DNA of 64,000 nt from Pollutimonas nitritireducens. GTDB lineage: Bacteria > Pseudomonadota > Gammaproteobacteria > Burkholderiales > Burkholderiaceae_B. The translations under genes were made by a program, and so were the position numbers. The DNA lies in the NCBI RefSeq assembly GCF_002849615.1, contig NZ_PDNV01000002.1, positions 62,001 to 126,000 on the forward strand, read 5' to 3'. Positions 20,619 through 29,104 of the stretch are shown in pieces; the stretch's first letter is position 1, and each line of letters begins with the position of its first letter. Under the pieces are notes generated by a model. That model was given only the letters and a program-made list of their open reading frames with translations. It was not told the origin of the DNA and did not search any database.

Positions 20619-21761
20619 TTGGTTCCCACCTTCACACTTACCCGCAATCTGCAGGATATTAACGCCGAACAATGGAATGGGTTATCGCAAGATCACCCCC
20701 TGGTAAGCCATGCATTTCTGCTAGCGCTGGACCAGACGGGGTGCGCGAGCCCGGCGACAGGCTGGGCACCCCACTATTTGCTGCTGCACCGGGGGGACAA
20801 ACTGGAAGGCGCGATGCCTTTATATGTGAAGTCGCATTCCCGCGGAGAATACGTATTCGATTACGCATGGGCGAGAGCCTTCGAACGCCATGGACTGGCC
20901 TATTATCCCAAGCTGTTGTCTGCCATACCTTTTACACCGGTCCCAGGTCCGCGCCTGCTGGCGGCTACACACGACGACCGGGTACGGCTGGCACGCAAAG
21001 CCATAGAAATTACCGAGGAAAACGGAATCTCCTCGCTGCATATCCTGTTCCCGTCCGACGAAGACAGGGCGGCCTTGGCGCAGGCCGGCTTCATGTTCAG
21101 GGAAAACGTTCAGTTTCATTGGTTCAACAAGGGCTACTGCAACATGGACGACTTCCTTTCCACGCTTAGTCAGCAGAAACGCAAAAAGATCAAACAGGAC
21201 CGCAAGAAAGCGACCCAAGCCAACATCGACTTCCGCTGGTTGCAAGGAAGACAGATCGACGGCCCGGCGTTAGACTTTTTTTACCGCTGCTATCACCAGA
21301 CTTATATGGAGCACGGCAACGCCCCGTATTTGAGCAAGGAGTTTTTCAGTGCACTACTAAGCAGCATGCCTCAGAACTTGGCACTCGTAGTGGCAGAACA
21401 GCGGGGGCGCCCTATTGCAAGCGCCCTCAACATGCGAAGCAAGACCCGGCTGTTCGGAAGGTATTGGGGAAGCACGCAATACGTACCCGGCCTGCATTTT
21501 GAAACGTGCTACATGCAAGCCATCGAATTCTGCATAGAACATGGTGTGCAGGTATTTGAAGGAGGAGCTCAAGGCGAGCACAAGCTGTCGCGCGGCATGC
21601 TTCCCGTAAAGACATCGTCGGCGCATTGGATCCGCGACCAGCGTTATGCCCAGGCAATCGCCGATTTCCTTGCCGAGGAAACACCGGCTGTGATGACCTA
21701 TTTCAATGAACTGCAGGACCACAGCCCTTACAAGAAAGCGCAGGGCCCTACGGACGTATAG
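20619..21761 (+). CDS. FemAB-like GNAT family N-acyltransferase (COG3146 / DUF482 type)
   Basis: 380-aa protein similar in layout to the COG3146 group: WAPHYLLLHRGDKLEGAMPLYVKSHSRGEYVFDYAWA near the start, KLLSAIPFTPVPGPRLL, and EGGAQGEHKLSRGMLPVKTSSAHWI near the end. These proteins have tandem GNAT-like folds; no firm biochemical role is known to me. The only plausible start is TTG 20619 (no ATG or GTG upstream in frame close by), with a poor ribosome-binding site, so the N-terminus is uncertain. It ends 6 bp from the convergent ftrD. Confidence 0.8.
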   Translation: MVPTFTLTRNLQDINAEQWNGLSQDHPLVSHAFLLALDQTGCASPATGWAPHYLLLHRGDKLEGAMPLYVKSHSRGEYVFDYAWARAFERHGLAYYPKLLSAIPFTPVPGPRLLAATHDDRVRLARKAIEITEENGISSLHILFPSDEDRAALAQAGFMFRENVQFHWFNKGYCNMDDFLSTLSQQKRKKIKQDRKKATQANIDFRWLQGRQIDGPALDFFYRCYHQTYMEHGNAPYLSKEFFSALLSSMPQNLALVVAEQRGRPIASALNMRSKTRLFGRYWGSTQYVPGLHFETCYMQAIEFCIEHGVQVFEGGAQGEHKLSRGMLPVKTSSAHWIRDQRYAQAIADFLAEETPAVMTYFNELQDHSPYKKAQGPTDV

Positions 21762-21767
21762 TGCGCA

Positions 21768-23183
21768 TTACCAGACAGCAAAGAATAAAACCCAGGCGGC
21801 ACAATAAGGAACAGTTCCCAGCGCCACGCACAGCAAGACATTCAGACGGGGCACCAGCGACGACGAGCGAGACAAGGTGATGCGCCAAACCAGGCGCAAG
21901 CTCCAGAGCATTGCCAAACCGAGCAGGCTGAATCGCAAGGCGCTTGCCCATGCCACGGACACCCCTTCATGTTGAAGCAAGGTCAGCGTCGTCGCCGACA
22001 ATCCCAGGAATACTCCCGCACCTGCCGCCGGGATCAGACACAGCGCCAGGTCGTGAATACCATGGCTTGCTCCAGCGAGCCGTTCCCCGCCCGACGTACG
22101 CTTCATACCAGCAGGGCGCCTCAGCGGCAACGCCTTGTCGGCAGCCCAGAGGCCGACAAAAATCGGGCCTCCCAGACACACCGCGGCAGCCAGTATGAAC
22201 GACAAGATCACACCGCCATCGAGCCAGCTGAAGCTGTCGTTCACTTCGGGATAGTGCGTAAGGACGAACCATGGAGCGTTTTGTTGCAGCGGCCAATAGA
22301 TATCGTGGTTGACCAACCAACCAGCGGCCGCCTGCTTCACGGTCACAAACCACGGGCTGGCGCTCCACAGGAAAGCGCCTACCGCCACTCCCATCAGCCC
22401 GAATACGATCAATACTGTCTGCCAGCTGTCGCCATTGCCCACCTCCACAATCTCCGCTTCCGGCGACCGTGGCGTCAGCTGAATGGCGCCACGGTAATCG
22501 CTGCAGCGCCCGCACATATGGCAATCTGATGCACCGCGCATATGGCGCAAAGGCACCAGAGGTGCGCAATTGATCGTTTCTGTACGGCGCACGGGATGCC
22601 GCCAGGCCTCCTCGTCGACCTTATAGTGCCACGGTGCCAGTTTGGCCAGCAGATTGAAAACGCCATTGACTGGGCATAGGTACTTGCACCACACACGCTT
22701 GTTGCGTCCGTACATCCAACCCACCAGCATTGCTGCGGCCGTCGAACCGCCCAGGACGACGAGTACCGCCCATGGATACTGATATACGCTGACCAATTGC
22801 CCATAGATGGTGGTCAGGGAAAATGCGACAAAAGGCCAGCCGCCCCAGCGCATCCATTTCGGAATCGCCCTGCCCCTCCCACTCCCGCTGGCCCACTCAC
22901 TAAGCATACCTTCGGGACAGAACCAGCCGCACCACGCACGCCCCATCAAGGGAATGGACACCAGCACGAATGGCCACCAGATTCCCCAGAAGGCAAACTG
23001 GGCAAACACCGTAAGATTGTTGAACACCGAGGCAGTCCGTCCCGGAAGGGGCAAGAGTGCGGGGACGATAAGCAGAAACGCGTAGGCGGCCACGATGATC
23101 CACTGCAGGCCGCGAAGCCGTCTTGCGTGGTCGCGCAGGAAGTCGGCGAAACGCGGCACCCCGCTTCTCAAGAGGGTCAACAT
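21768..23183 (-). CDS. ftrD: Polyferredoxin-like membrane protein of ferrous iron transport, FtrD-type
   Basis: Integral membrane 4Fe-4S protein of 471 aa, related to NosR/NapH/CcoG. Cysteine motifs WCGWFCPEG and WCKYLCPVNG sit after membrane helices and CHMCGRC forms the ferredoxin-like part; several further helices follow to the C-terminus. In the Bordetella FtrABCD system this subunit is thought to receive electrons during Fe(II) oxidation and uptake. ATG 23183, 8 bp after the ftrC stop, is preferred to the longer frame that would overlap ftrC by 70 bp. Last gene of the operon. Confidence 0.85.
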   Translation of the reverse strand: MLTLLRSGVPRFADFLRDHARRLRGLQWIIVAAYAFLLIVPALLPLPGRTASVFNNLTVFAQFAFWGIWWPFVLVSIPLMGRAWCGWFCPEGMLSEWASGSGRGRAIPKWMRWGGWPFVAFSLTTIYGQLVSVYQYPWAVLVVLGGSTAAAMLVGWMYGRNKRVWCKYLCPVNGVFNLLAKLAPWHYKVDEEAWRHPVRRTETINCAPLVPLRHMRGASDCHMCGRCSDYRGAIQLTPRSPEAEIVEVGNGDSWQTVLIVFGLMGVAVGAFLWSASPWFVTVKQAAAGWLVNHDIYWPLQQNAPWFVLTHYPEVNDSFSWLDGGVILSFILAAAVCLGGPIFVGLWAADKALPLRRPAGMKRTSGGERLAGASHGIHDLALCLIPAAGAGVFLGLSATTLTLLQHEGVSVAWASALRFSLLGLAMLWSLRLVWRITLSRSSSLVPRLNVLLCVALGTVPYCAAWVLFFAVW

Positions 23184-23191
23184 ATGGCCGC

Positions 23192-24043
23192 CTATGCCCT
23201 GGCTACAGATGAAAGTGCCGAATGTGCCGGGGACGCCCCGGCTTTCCGCAACAGACGCCACACCACTAGCCAGTACAGCAGCCAGATCAAGACAGTAGAA
23301 AGCGCCGGATAAGCACGGTAGCCCGCGAAGTCGGCCAATACCTTGCCCATTCCATGATTCGCATCGAGCAGTTGTGAACTATCCCAGATGGGATCCACGA
23401 TGACGGGCAAGGCTTCGAGCGAAATAAGGTGATCCAGGCCAGAAACCAGCAGCGAACTGGCCAGCAATAGCAGCAGCGCCTGGGTAAGCTGAAAGAAACG
23501 CCTCCAGCTGACCAGCTTTCCGCCCAGCTGGAGCGCCCAGAATGTCATCAGGGCCGCAACAAAGCCCATGGCGCCGCCTAGCGCCAACTGCCAAGCTGGA
23601 TTCGCCGTGCCGCCCCCTAAAATTGTTCCGTAAAGGAAGACCACCGTTTCGCTTCCTTCGCGCGCCACAGCAATCGTGACCAGAACCAACAAGCCCCACC
23701 AATTGGAATCATGCACTTCGCGCGCGGCGCCGCCTTCGAGTTCGCCCTTGAATGAGCGCCCATGGCGCTTCATCCAGTGCACCATCTGGACGACGAGCAC
23801 GCAGGCAGCCAGGGACATGAAGGCCTGGAACCATTCCTGGCCAGGTTCGGACAACCAGGAAGACACGCCCAAGAGAACCAGCGCCAGTGCAACCGCCAGG
23901 CCCAGGCCCGCGGCGACACCGCCCCACAGCCACGGAAGCCCGCGACGTCCGGCTGTGCTGCTGCGCAACCAAGTGAGCAGTATGCCCACCACCAGCAATG
24001 CCTCAACGCTTTCGCGCCAGACAATAAAAATGACTTGTTCCAT
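23192..24043 (-). CDS. ftrC: FTR1-family iron permease, FtrC-type
   Basis: Seven-helix iron permease of 283 aa. Both REXXE iron-binding motifs are intact: RESVE at 10-14 and REGSE at 128-132. It takes iron through the inner membrane, probably as Fe(III) after oxidation of Fe(II) by the cupredoxin partner. It starts 16 bp after ftrB with only weak ribosome-binding sequence, suggesting coupling. Confidence 0.92.
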   Translation of the reverse strand: MEQVIFIVWRESVEALLVVGILLTWLRSSTAGRRGLPWLWGGVAAGLGLAVALALVLLGVSSWLSEPGQEWFQAFMSLAACVLVVQMVHWMKRHGRSFKGELEGGAAREVHDSNWWGLLVLVTIAVAREGSETVVFLYGTILGGGTANPAWQLALGGAMGFVAALMTFWALQLGGKLVSWRRFFQLTQALLLLLASSLLVSGLDHLISLEALPVIVDPIWDSSQLLDANHGMGKVLADFAGYRAYPALSTVLIWLLYWLVVWRLLRKAGASPAHSALSSVARA

Positions 24044-24059
24044 TATTCAGTACCGGAGA

Positions 24060-24404
24060 TCAAGGGTTCGGCAGCACGACCAGGGTACCCCTGGCATCTT
24101 GATGAAAATCATCGAAAAAGGGATACTCTGCGGGCCGCGAAATACTCAGGACAACAAAAGACTTCACTCCAGGGCCCAGGACTTTTTCCTTGCGCAGGGG
24201 CAGGCTTTCGAACTCCACCGGATCTTTGCTCTGATTGATCAGGACGAGCTTGAATCGCCCTGCGGGAACTTCAATCCGTGGCGGATCAATGGTGCCGTCC
24301 GCGGTGAAAGTGATGGTGAATGTGGGAAGGTCATCGGCCAGCGTCGGAGCGACCAGCCCTGCCATCAGCGCCAGAGCAGCGAACCAATATCTGGATGCCG
24401 CCAT
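24060..24404 (-). CDS. ftrB: Periplasmic cupredoxin-domain protein, FtrB-type
   Basis: 114-aa exported protein: signal peptide of about 23 residues (cleavage near PTLADD) then a single small cupredoxin-like domain. FESLPLRKEKVLGPG resembles the conserved part of the cupredoxin_1 family found beside FTR1 permeases. It is proposed in Bordetella to oxidise ferrous iron. Its ATG shares one base with the ftrA stop (TAATG). Confidence 0.88.
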   Translation of the reverse strand: MAASRYWFAALALMAGLVAPTLADDLPTFTITFTADGTIDPPRIEVPAGRFKLVLINQSKDPVEFESLPLRKEKVLGPGVKSFVVLSISRPAEYPFFDDFHQDARGTLVVLPNP

Positions 24405-24940
24405 TAATAACCGCCTTTCTTGCCCGTGCCGGCATAGACGAATTGATACTGCACTTCAAATGGCGCGAACCAGGGCGCCACACCGGTTTCCTTGTCGACG
24501 TGGCGTCCAAAATGGTTCATTTTTTCGGCTTCCGGAATGCCTACGATAAAAGTGAGGCGGTATTTGCCGGGTCCATCCAATTTGATGTTATCGCCGTAAT
24601 GCGGTCCGTCGTTGGCGACCATGGGCATCAGCTCACCCTTGTGTATCGTGTCGCTGCCGTTCTTTTGAATCGCATATTGAATCTTCAGATACGGCGCCCA
24701 CGCGCCTTCCGGCAGGCCGTTTCTGTTGTCGGCGGTCGCGTGGATATCGGCTTCAAGATGAATATCTGAGTTTTTGGCATTGCGCATCATTCCGGGAGGA
24801 TCCATTTCAATGGGCTGCAAATACACGGCAGCCACCTCCAGGCCATGATGTTCCGCCGGAACCCCTATAGGGTATTCGGCGGCACTGGCAGACAAGGCGA
24901 AGCCCGCCCCTAATAAAATTGAAAAGAGTAGTTTATTCAT
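24404..24940 (-). CDS. ftrA: Periplasmic P19/Tpd-type iron-binding protein, FtrA-type
   Basis: 178 aa with a signal peptide (about 1-20, ALSASAAEYP). The mature part matches the P19/Tpd iron-binding family: EHHGLEVAAVYLQPIEM, then HLEADIHA at 61-68 and NHFGRHVDKETG, giving the His/Met/Asp/Glu metal ligands. It captures ferrous iron in the periplasm for the permease. First gene of ftrABCD; a Fur-box-like element lies 27 bp upstream of its start. Confidence 0.9.
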   Translation of the reverse strand: MNKLLFSILLGAGFALSASAAEYPIGVPAEHHGLEVAAVYLQPIEMDPPGMMRNAKNSDIHLEADIHATADNRNGLPEGAWAPYLKIQYAIQKNGSDTIHKGELMPMVANDGPHYGDNIKLDGPGKYRLTFIVGIPEAEKMNHFGRHVDKETGVAPWFAPFEVQYQFVYAGTGKKGGY

Positions 24941-24966
24941 GGCACCGTTATGGGAATTTCGTAAAT

Positions 24967-24985
24967 AGAGATGATTCTCATTATG
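24967..24985 (-). promoter_or_regulatory. Fur box upstream of ftrABCD
   Basis: Read on the minus strand, CATAATGAGAATCATCTCT matches 14 of 19 positions of the classical Fur consensus, including the central AATCAT half. Its place just before ftrA fits iron repression of the uptake operon. Confidence 0.75.
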
Positions 24986-25090
24986 AGCTCCCTGATCTTA
25001 CAAGCGTCTGAAACTCCGGCTTTTGATCCAGAACAATTCAAATGGAAGCTGCAGGTTTTAATTGCTTGCGACGGGTCGACGATCGTGACG

Positions 25091-25117
25091 AAAAAAAACG
25101 ACCCCATTAGGGCCGTT
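25091..25117 (-). terminator. Rho-independent terminator of phaR
   Basis: On the minus strand AACGGCCC pairs with GGGTCGTT (one G:U) around a short loop and runs into eight T, 24 bp after the phaR stop. Confidence 0.85.
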
Positions 25118-25140
25118 CAGAAACACGCATGAAGCGCGTA

Positions 25141-25704
25141 CTACTTCTTCTTGTTGTCTGGCGGAGTCGGGACGAAGGGGAACGCGGTGAAAATATTACG
25201 AGACTGATCCTGCATCTGGTCTTGCATTTGAACGAACAGATTCTTGCTTTGATCAAGATAGTTGCTCATCATGTTCTGAAGAACGGGGGTCTGGACGTTC
25301 ATGAATTGCGCCCAGGCTTCGGGCCCGAACTGCGTGCCGTATACCCCTTTTGATTGCTCTGCCATCCGGTTTTGAATATCCATGAAGGCCTGTAGGTTCT
25401 TTTCAAGAAAGAGGCCCATCACCCCCTGGGTGGCATGGCCATAAAAGCGGATGATTTGCGAAAGTGCCGTAGGCGAAAACATAGGCACGCCACCACTTTC
25501 TTCTTCAAGAATGATTTGCAAGAGTATGCTGCGAGTCAGATCTTCGCCGGATTTGGCATCAATAACCTGGAAGCCTTCGTTATCCAGGACCAGTTGCTTC
25601 ACATCCGACAAGGTAATGTAACTGCTGGTTTTCGTGTCATACAAGCGCCTGTTCGGATACTTCTTTATCAGACGGACCGAAGCAGCAGTTTGAGTTTGCG
25701 TCAT
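25141..25704 (-). CDS. phaR: Polyhydroxyalkanoate synthesis repressor PhaR
   Basis: 187 aa. The N-terminal 65 residues are the PHB/PHA accumulation regulator DNA-binding domain (RLIKKYPNRRLYDTKTSSYITL), followed by PHB_acc repeat-type helices (FGPEAWAQFMNVQTPVLQNMMSNYLDQ) that sense or bind the polymer. PhaR represses phasin genes and itself until PHB granules form and titrate it. It sits last in phaC-phaB-phaR, with its own terminator. No phasin gene is seen in the window. Confidence 0.95.
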   Translation of the reverse strand: MTQTQTAASVRLIKKYPNRRLYDTKTSSYITLSDVKQLVLDNEGFQVIDAKSGEDLTRSILLQIILEEESGGVPMFSPTALSQIIRFYGHATQGVMGLFLEKNLQAFMDIQNRMAEQSKGVYGTQFGPEAWAQFMNVQTPVLQNMMSNYLDQSKNLFVQMQDQMQDQSRNIFTAFPFVPTPPDNKKK

Positions 25705-25785
25705 AACCTAACCAAGTAAAAACATAACAGCGTTCGCCCGCCTGCCGGCAAACACTGTCAGGGAGGGTAAAGCCCCTGGAAGGGC

Positions 25786-26523
25786 TTAGCCCATGTGCAA
25801 GCCGCCATTCAGTGAAAAATCGGCGCCCGTGGCAAAACCGGAGTCGCCAGACGCCAGCCAGGCCACCATCGAACCGATCTCTTCCGGCGTACCCAGGCGC
25901 TTGACCGGAATGGTGGCGACGATCTTTTCGAGAACATCCGGGCGTATTGCCCTGACCATGTCGGTACCTATATAGCCAGGAGATATCGTATTAACCGTTA
26001 TTCCCTTGTTGGCGACCTCTTGGGCGAGCGCCATGGTGAACCCATGTATGCCAGCCTTGGCTGTGGAATAATTCGTTTGTCCGAACTGCCCCTTCTGGCC
26101 GTTTACCGAGCTTATGTTGATAATGCGCCCCCACTGCTGGTCTACCATGCCTTCAATGACCTGTTTTGTCACATTGAACAAGCTGTTCAGATTGGTATCG
26201 ATGACAGCACGCCAGTCTTCCTGGGACATTTTTCGAAACAGCCCGTCGCGGGTAATACCCGCGTTATTGACCAGGACCGAGACGGGTCCTATTTCGTCCC
26301 GAACCTTCTGGAAGGCGTCGACCGTTGAATCCCAGTCGGAAACGTTCCCGACCGAGGCATGAAACTTGTATCCAAGTGCGGCCTGTTCATCGATCCACTG
26401 GCCGAAATTACGACTTGGTCCGCAGCCGGCCACGACAGTAAAGCCTTCCTTGGCCAGGCGCTGGCATATGGATGTACCAATGCCGCCCATTCCTCCTGTT
26501 ACATACGCAACTTTGCCGCTCAT
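25786..26523 (-). CDS. phaB: Acetoacetyl-CoA reductase
   Basis: NADPH-dependent short-chain dehydrogenase, 245 aa. Nucleotide motif TGGMGGIG, NNAG, catalytic Ser in INISSVNGQKGQFGQ and Tyr/Lys in YSTAKAG. The NGQKGQFGQTNYSTAKAG stretch is characteristic of PhaB. It reduces acetoacetyl-CoA to (R)-3-hydroxybutyryl-CoA for PHB synthesis. A good AAGGAG lies 7-8 bases before the ATG. It follows phaC by 61 bp. Confidence 0.95.
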   Translation of the reverse strand: MSGKVAYVTGGMGGIGTSICQRLAKEGFTVVAGCGPSRNFGQWIDEQAALGYKFHASVGNVSDWDSTVDAFQKVRDEIGPVSVLVNNAGITRDGLFRKMSQEDWRAVIDTNLNSLFNVTKQVIEGMVDQQWGRIINISSVNGQKGQFGQTNYSTAKAGIHGFTMALAQEVANKGITVNTISPGYIGTDMVRAIRPDVLEKIVATIPVKRLGTPEEIGSMVAWLASGDSGFATGADFSLNGGLHMG

Positions 26524-26584
26524 TGTGTGCTCCTTTTTTTAAATTTTGGACAGTCGACTAGGACCAGCCTGCCTTGTGGCTTCG

Positions 26585-28255
26585 CTAGATTGCCTTTATC
26601 TTGACGTAGTCGCCGGGTGCCGACTGTAACGGGACATAATGGGCACTTCCCAATTTGGTACGCGCACCGACCATGCTGCCCGAATGCGACGCGAGCCAGG
26701 TTGCCCAATCGGGCCACCAGCTGCCCGGGTGCTGGGTTGCGGCATCGAGCCAGGCTTCCGGACCAGGGAATTCTTTTCCGGGCGCCGATTGCGTGTCGTG
26801 GGCCCAGTAGTTACGACGCTTCTTGGCCGCAGGATTGATGACGCCGGCGATGTGGCCCGACGCGCCCAGCACGTAGCGGGATGACCCGGACAGCAATCGC
26901 GTTGCCGCAAAAGACGTACGCCAAGGCACGATGTGGTCGTCGCGGGAACCGTATATATACGCCGGCATAGCGAGACGGCCCAGATCAATGCCTTGACCAT
27001 CGACCGTCACGCGGTTTGGCACCTTCAGGTTATTCTCAAGATAGGTATTTCGGAAATACCAAGTGAAGAACGGGCCGGGAAGGTTCGTACCGTCGGCATT
27101 CCAGTACAACAGATCGAACGCCTGTGGCGATTCGCCCTTGAGATAGTTGTTGACGACGTAATTCCAGACTAGCTCGTTGGGCCGAAGGAAAGAAAAGGTG
27201 GTGCCCAGTTCGCGAGCCGACATAAGGCAGCCATGGCCCAATTGCTGTTCACGCGAGCTGGCGTGCAGTTCGTCGACGAAGACATCGAGCACACCCGTAT
27301 CGTCGAAATCGAGCAAGGTGGTCAGCAGCGTAAGCGATGCCACCGGGTCGCGACCGTCGGCCAGCGCCAAGGCCAGCGCGGACGCCAGCAACGTGCCGCC
27401 CACGCAAAAGCCCAGGGTATTGATCTGCGCCTGTCCCGTGACATCGCTGGCAATATCCACCGCCTGAAGCACACCATGCTTGAGGTAATCGCCCCACGTC
27501 GCATCTTTGATGCCGTCGGTGTCCCCGGGCAGCGGGTTGCGCCATGAAATGAGGAACACCGTAAAACCCTGTTCCACCGCATAACGCACGAAGGAGCTTT
27601 CGGGCTGAAGGTCGAGTATGTAGTACTTGTTGATGCAAGGCGGCACGATAAGCAGTGGCTTCTGGTACACCTTGTCGGTGAGGGGCGCATACTGGATGAG
27701 CTGCATGAGCTCGTTCTGGAATATGACTGAGCCTTCAGTAGCGGCGATGTTCCTGCCTAGTTCGAACTGGGATTCGTCGGATTGGGTAAGACGCCCCTTC
27801 TGCATATCGGCCAACAGGTTTTGAATACCGAGAGCGAGTGATTGCCCGTTGGTTTCGAGCAGCTTGCTTTGGACTTCGGGATTGGTGACCAGGAAGTTTG
27901 ACGGCGACATGGCCTCCACCCACTGCATCACTGAAAAACGAAGACGATTTCTTACGGGTTCGCTCAATTGGGCCGCGTCGACCATTTGATTCATGGCCTT
28001 TGCCGAAAGCAGATAGGCGTGGGCAGTGGCGAGATAGCCGGTGTGGGTTTTCCATGCTTCGGAGGCGAAACGCCGGTCTGCCGGTTTTTCGAGCGTGCCC
28101 TGCTGCGCGGACGTAATGATACGTAGCCATTCGCGCGAGAAATCGGCCTGTATTTCAGCGAGCTTTTCAGGTGCTACGCTTACCGGACCGGGCCGTTGGG
28201 ATGGGGACGAAGCACTCAATTTTGACACCTTGCATATATCGACTCTCTGCACCAT
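26585..28255 (-). CDS. phaC: Class I poly(3-hydroxyalkanoate) synthase
   Basis: Polymerises (R)-3-hydroxyacyl-CoA to PHB on granules. About 556 aa; the lipase-like box is GFCVGG with the catalytic Cys near 284, and the catalytic Asp (DFDDTGVLDVF) and His (GASGHIAGVINP) follow. The N-terminal region is the usual PhaC_N domain. The start is uncertain: ATG 28255 is used; a TTG nine codons upstream or a GTG eight codons downstream are alternatives. phaA (thiolase) does not follow, so the thiolase must be elsewhere. Confidence 0.93.
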   Translation of the reverse strand: MVQRVDICKVSKLSASSPSQRPGPVSVAPEKLAEIQADFSREWLRIITSAQQGTLEKPADRRFASEAWKTHTGYLATAHAYLLSAKAMNQMVDAAQLSEPVRNRLRFSVMQWVEAMSPSNFLVTNPEVQSKLLETNGQSLALGIQNLLADMQKGRLTQSDESQFELGRNIAATEGSVIFQNELMQLIQYAPLTDKVYQKPLLIVPPCINKYYILDLQPESSFVRYAVEQGFTVFLISWRNPLPGDTDGIKDATWGDYLKHGVLQAVDIASDVTGQAQINTLGFCVGGTLLASALALALADGRDPVASLTLLTTLLDFDDTGVLDVFVDELHASSREQQLGHGCLMSARELGTTFSFLRPNELVWNYVVNNYLKGESPQAFDLLYWNADGTNLPGPFFTWYFRNTYLENNLKVPNRVTVDGQGIDLGRLAMPAYIYGSRDDHIVPWRTSFAATRLLSGSSRYVLGASGHIAGVINPAAKKRRNYWAHDTQSAPGKEFPGPEAWLDAATQHPGSWWPDWATWLASHSGSMVGARTKLGSAHYVPLQSAPGDYVKIKAI

Positions 28256-28315
28256 CTTGTATCCCATTGGGGATGCTGTCAATCAGGGAAAGTCGCTACG
28301 CAATTTGGCGTTCTG

Positions 28316-29104
28316 TCATTGTGATGATTGCGCATCAAGCCAAGCCAAGGTGACAAGCCTGCCCGTCTCGGTTTCGCGCCGGTAGGAATAGAACAAGTCG
28401 GGTCGGGAATACGTGCAATGACCACTCAGTTCGATGCTGTCGACACCGGCCCTTTCAAGCCTGTGTCGCGCCAGGGACGGGAGATCCGCCAGCCATTTTT
28501 CGCCAGACACTGCCTTGGCGAAAAAACGTCGGGCCTGGTCGTCATGATCGACAAAGGCGGCGTAGACATCGGCGCCAACTTCGAAATGTCGAGGCCCGAT
28601 GGCCGGTCCGATCCAGGCGCGCCATGAGGCCGCTGACTGGTGACGCTGGTGCAATGCGGCGAGTGTCTGTTCAAGTATGCCAGCGGCAAGACCACGCCAT
28701 CCGGCATGAGCCACGCCGAGCGCACGACCATCGGTGCTGGCCAATACCACGGGCAGGCAATCTGCTGTCATGATGGCCAGGACGCGACCACGTTGCATGG
28801 TGATCGACGCGTCAGCAGTGGGAACGACTGATGGGCTGCCCGGCGACAAATCCATCAGGCTCTGGTCGGCGTCAAGGACTTCACAGCCGTGCACCTGGTT
28901 CAGCCATACTGGCTCGCCAGGCAAGAAACGACGCAGCACGTGCCGGTTGGCCTGCACATGCGAAAGGCGGTCTCCGGTGTGCAGTCCGACATTCATCGAA
29001 GACCAGGGGCCTTCGCTGACTCCACCTTCACGCGTGCTGCAGAAATAACTGATTCCCGGCCACGGTGTGCCCGAGACCGAAGGGAAAGCCCCATCCGGGC
29101 TCAC
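28316..29104 (-). CDS. pgeF: Purine nucleoside phosphorylase / peptidoglycan editing factor (YfiH/PgeF, laccase-domain family)
   Basis: 262-aa YfiH-family protein, with the conserved metal-site residues in NQVHG, MTADCLPVV and AHAGWRGLA (His, Cys, His). Members act as zinc-dependent purine nucleoside phosphorylases and in E. coli prevent misincorporation into peptidoglycan. The start is read as GTG 29104, which overlaps the rluD stop as GTGA; the open frame upstream lies inside rluD and is a shadow. The rluD-pgeF order is common in proteobacteria. Confidence 0.9.
   Translation of the reverse strand: MSPDGAFPSVSGTPWPGISYFCSTREGGVSEGPWSSMNVGLHTGDRLSHVQANRHVLRRFLPGEPVWLNQVHGCEVLDADQSLMDLSPGSPSVVPTADASITMQRGRVLAIMTADCLPVVLASTDGRALGVAHAGWRGLAAGILEQTLAALHQRHQSAASWRAWIGPAIGPRHFEVGADVYAAFVDHDDQARRFFAKAVSGEKWLADLPSLARHRLERAGVDSIELSGHCTYSRPDLFYSYRRETETGRLVTLAWLDAQSSQ

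Noticed and set aside
28255-28282. Longer phaC start at TTG 28282
   Set aside because: Possible, but the ATG at 28255 gives a normal length and a better initiation codon; noted as uncertain.
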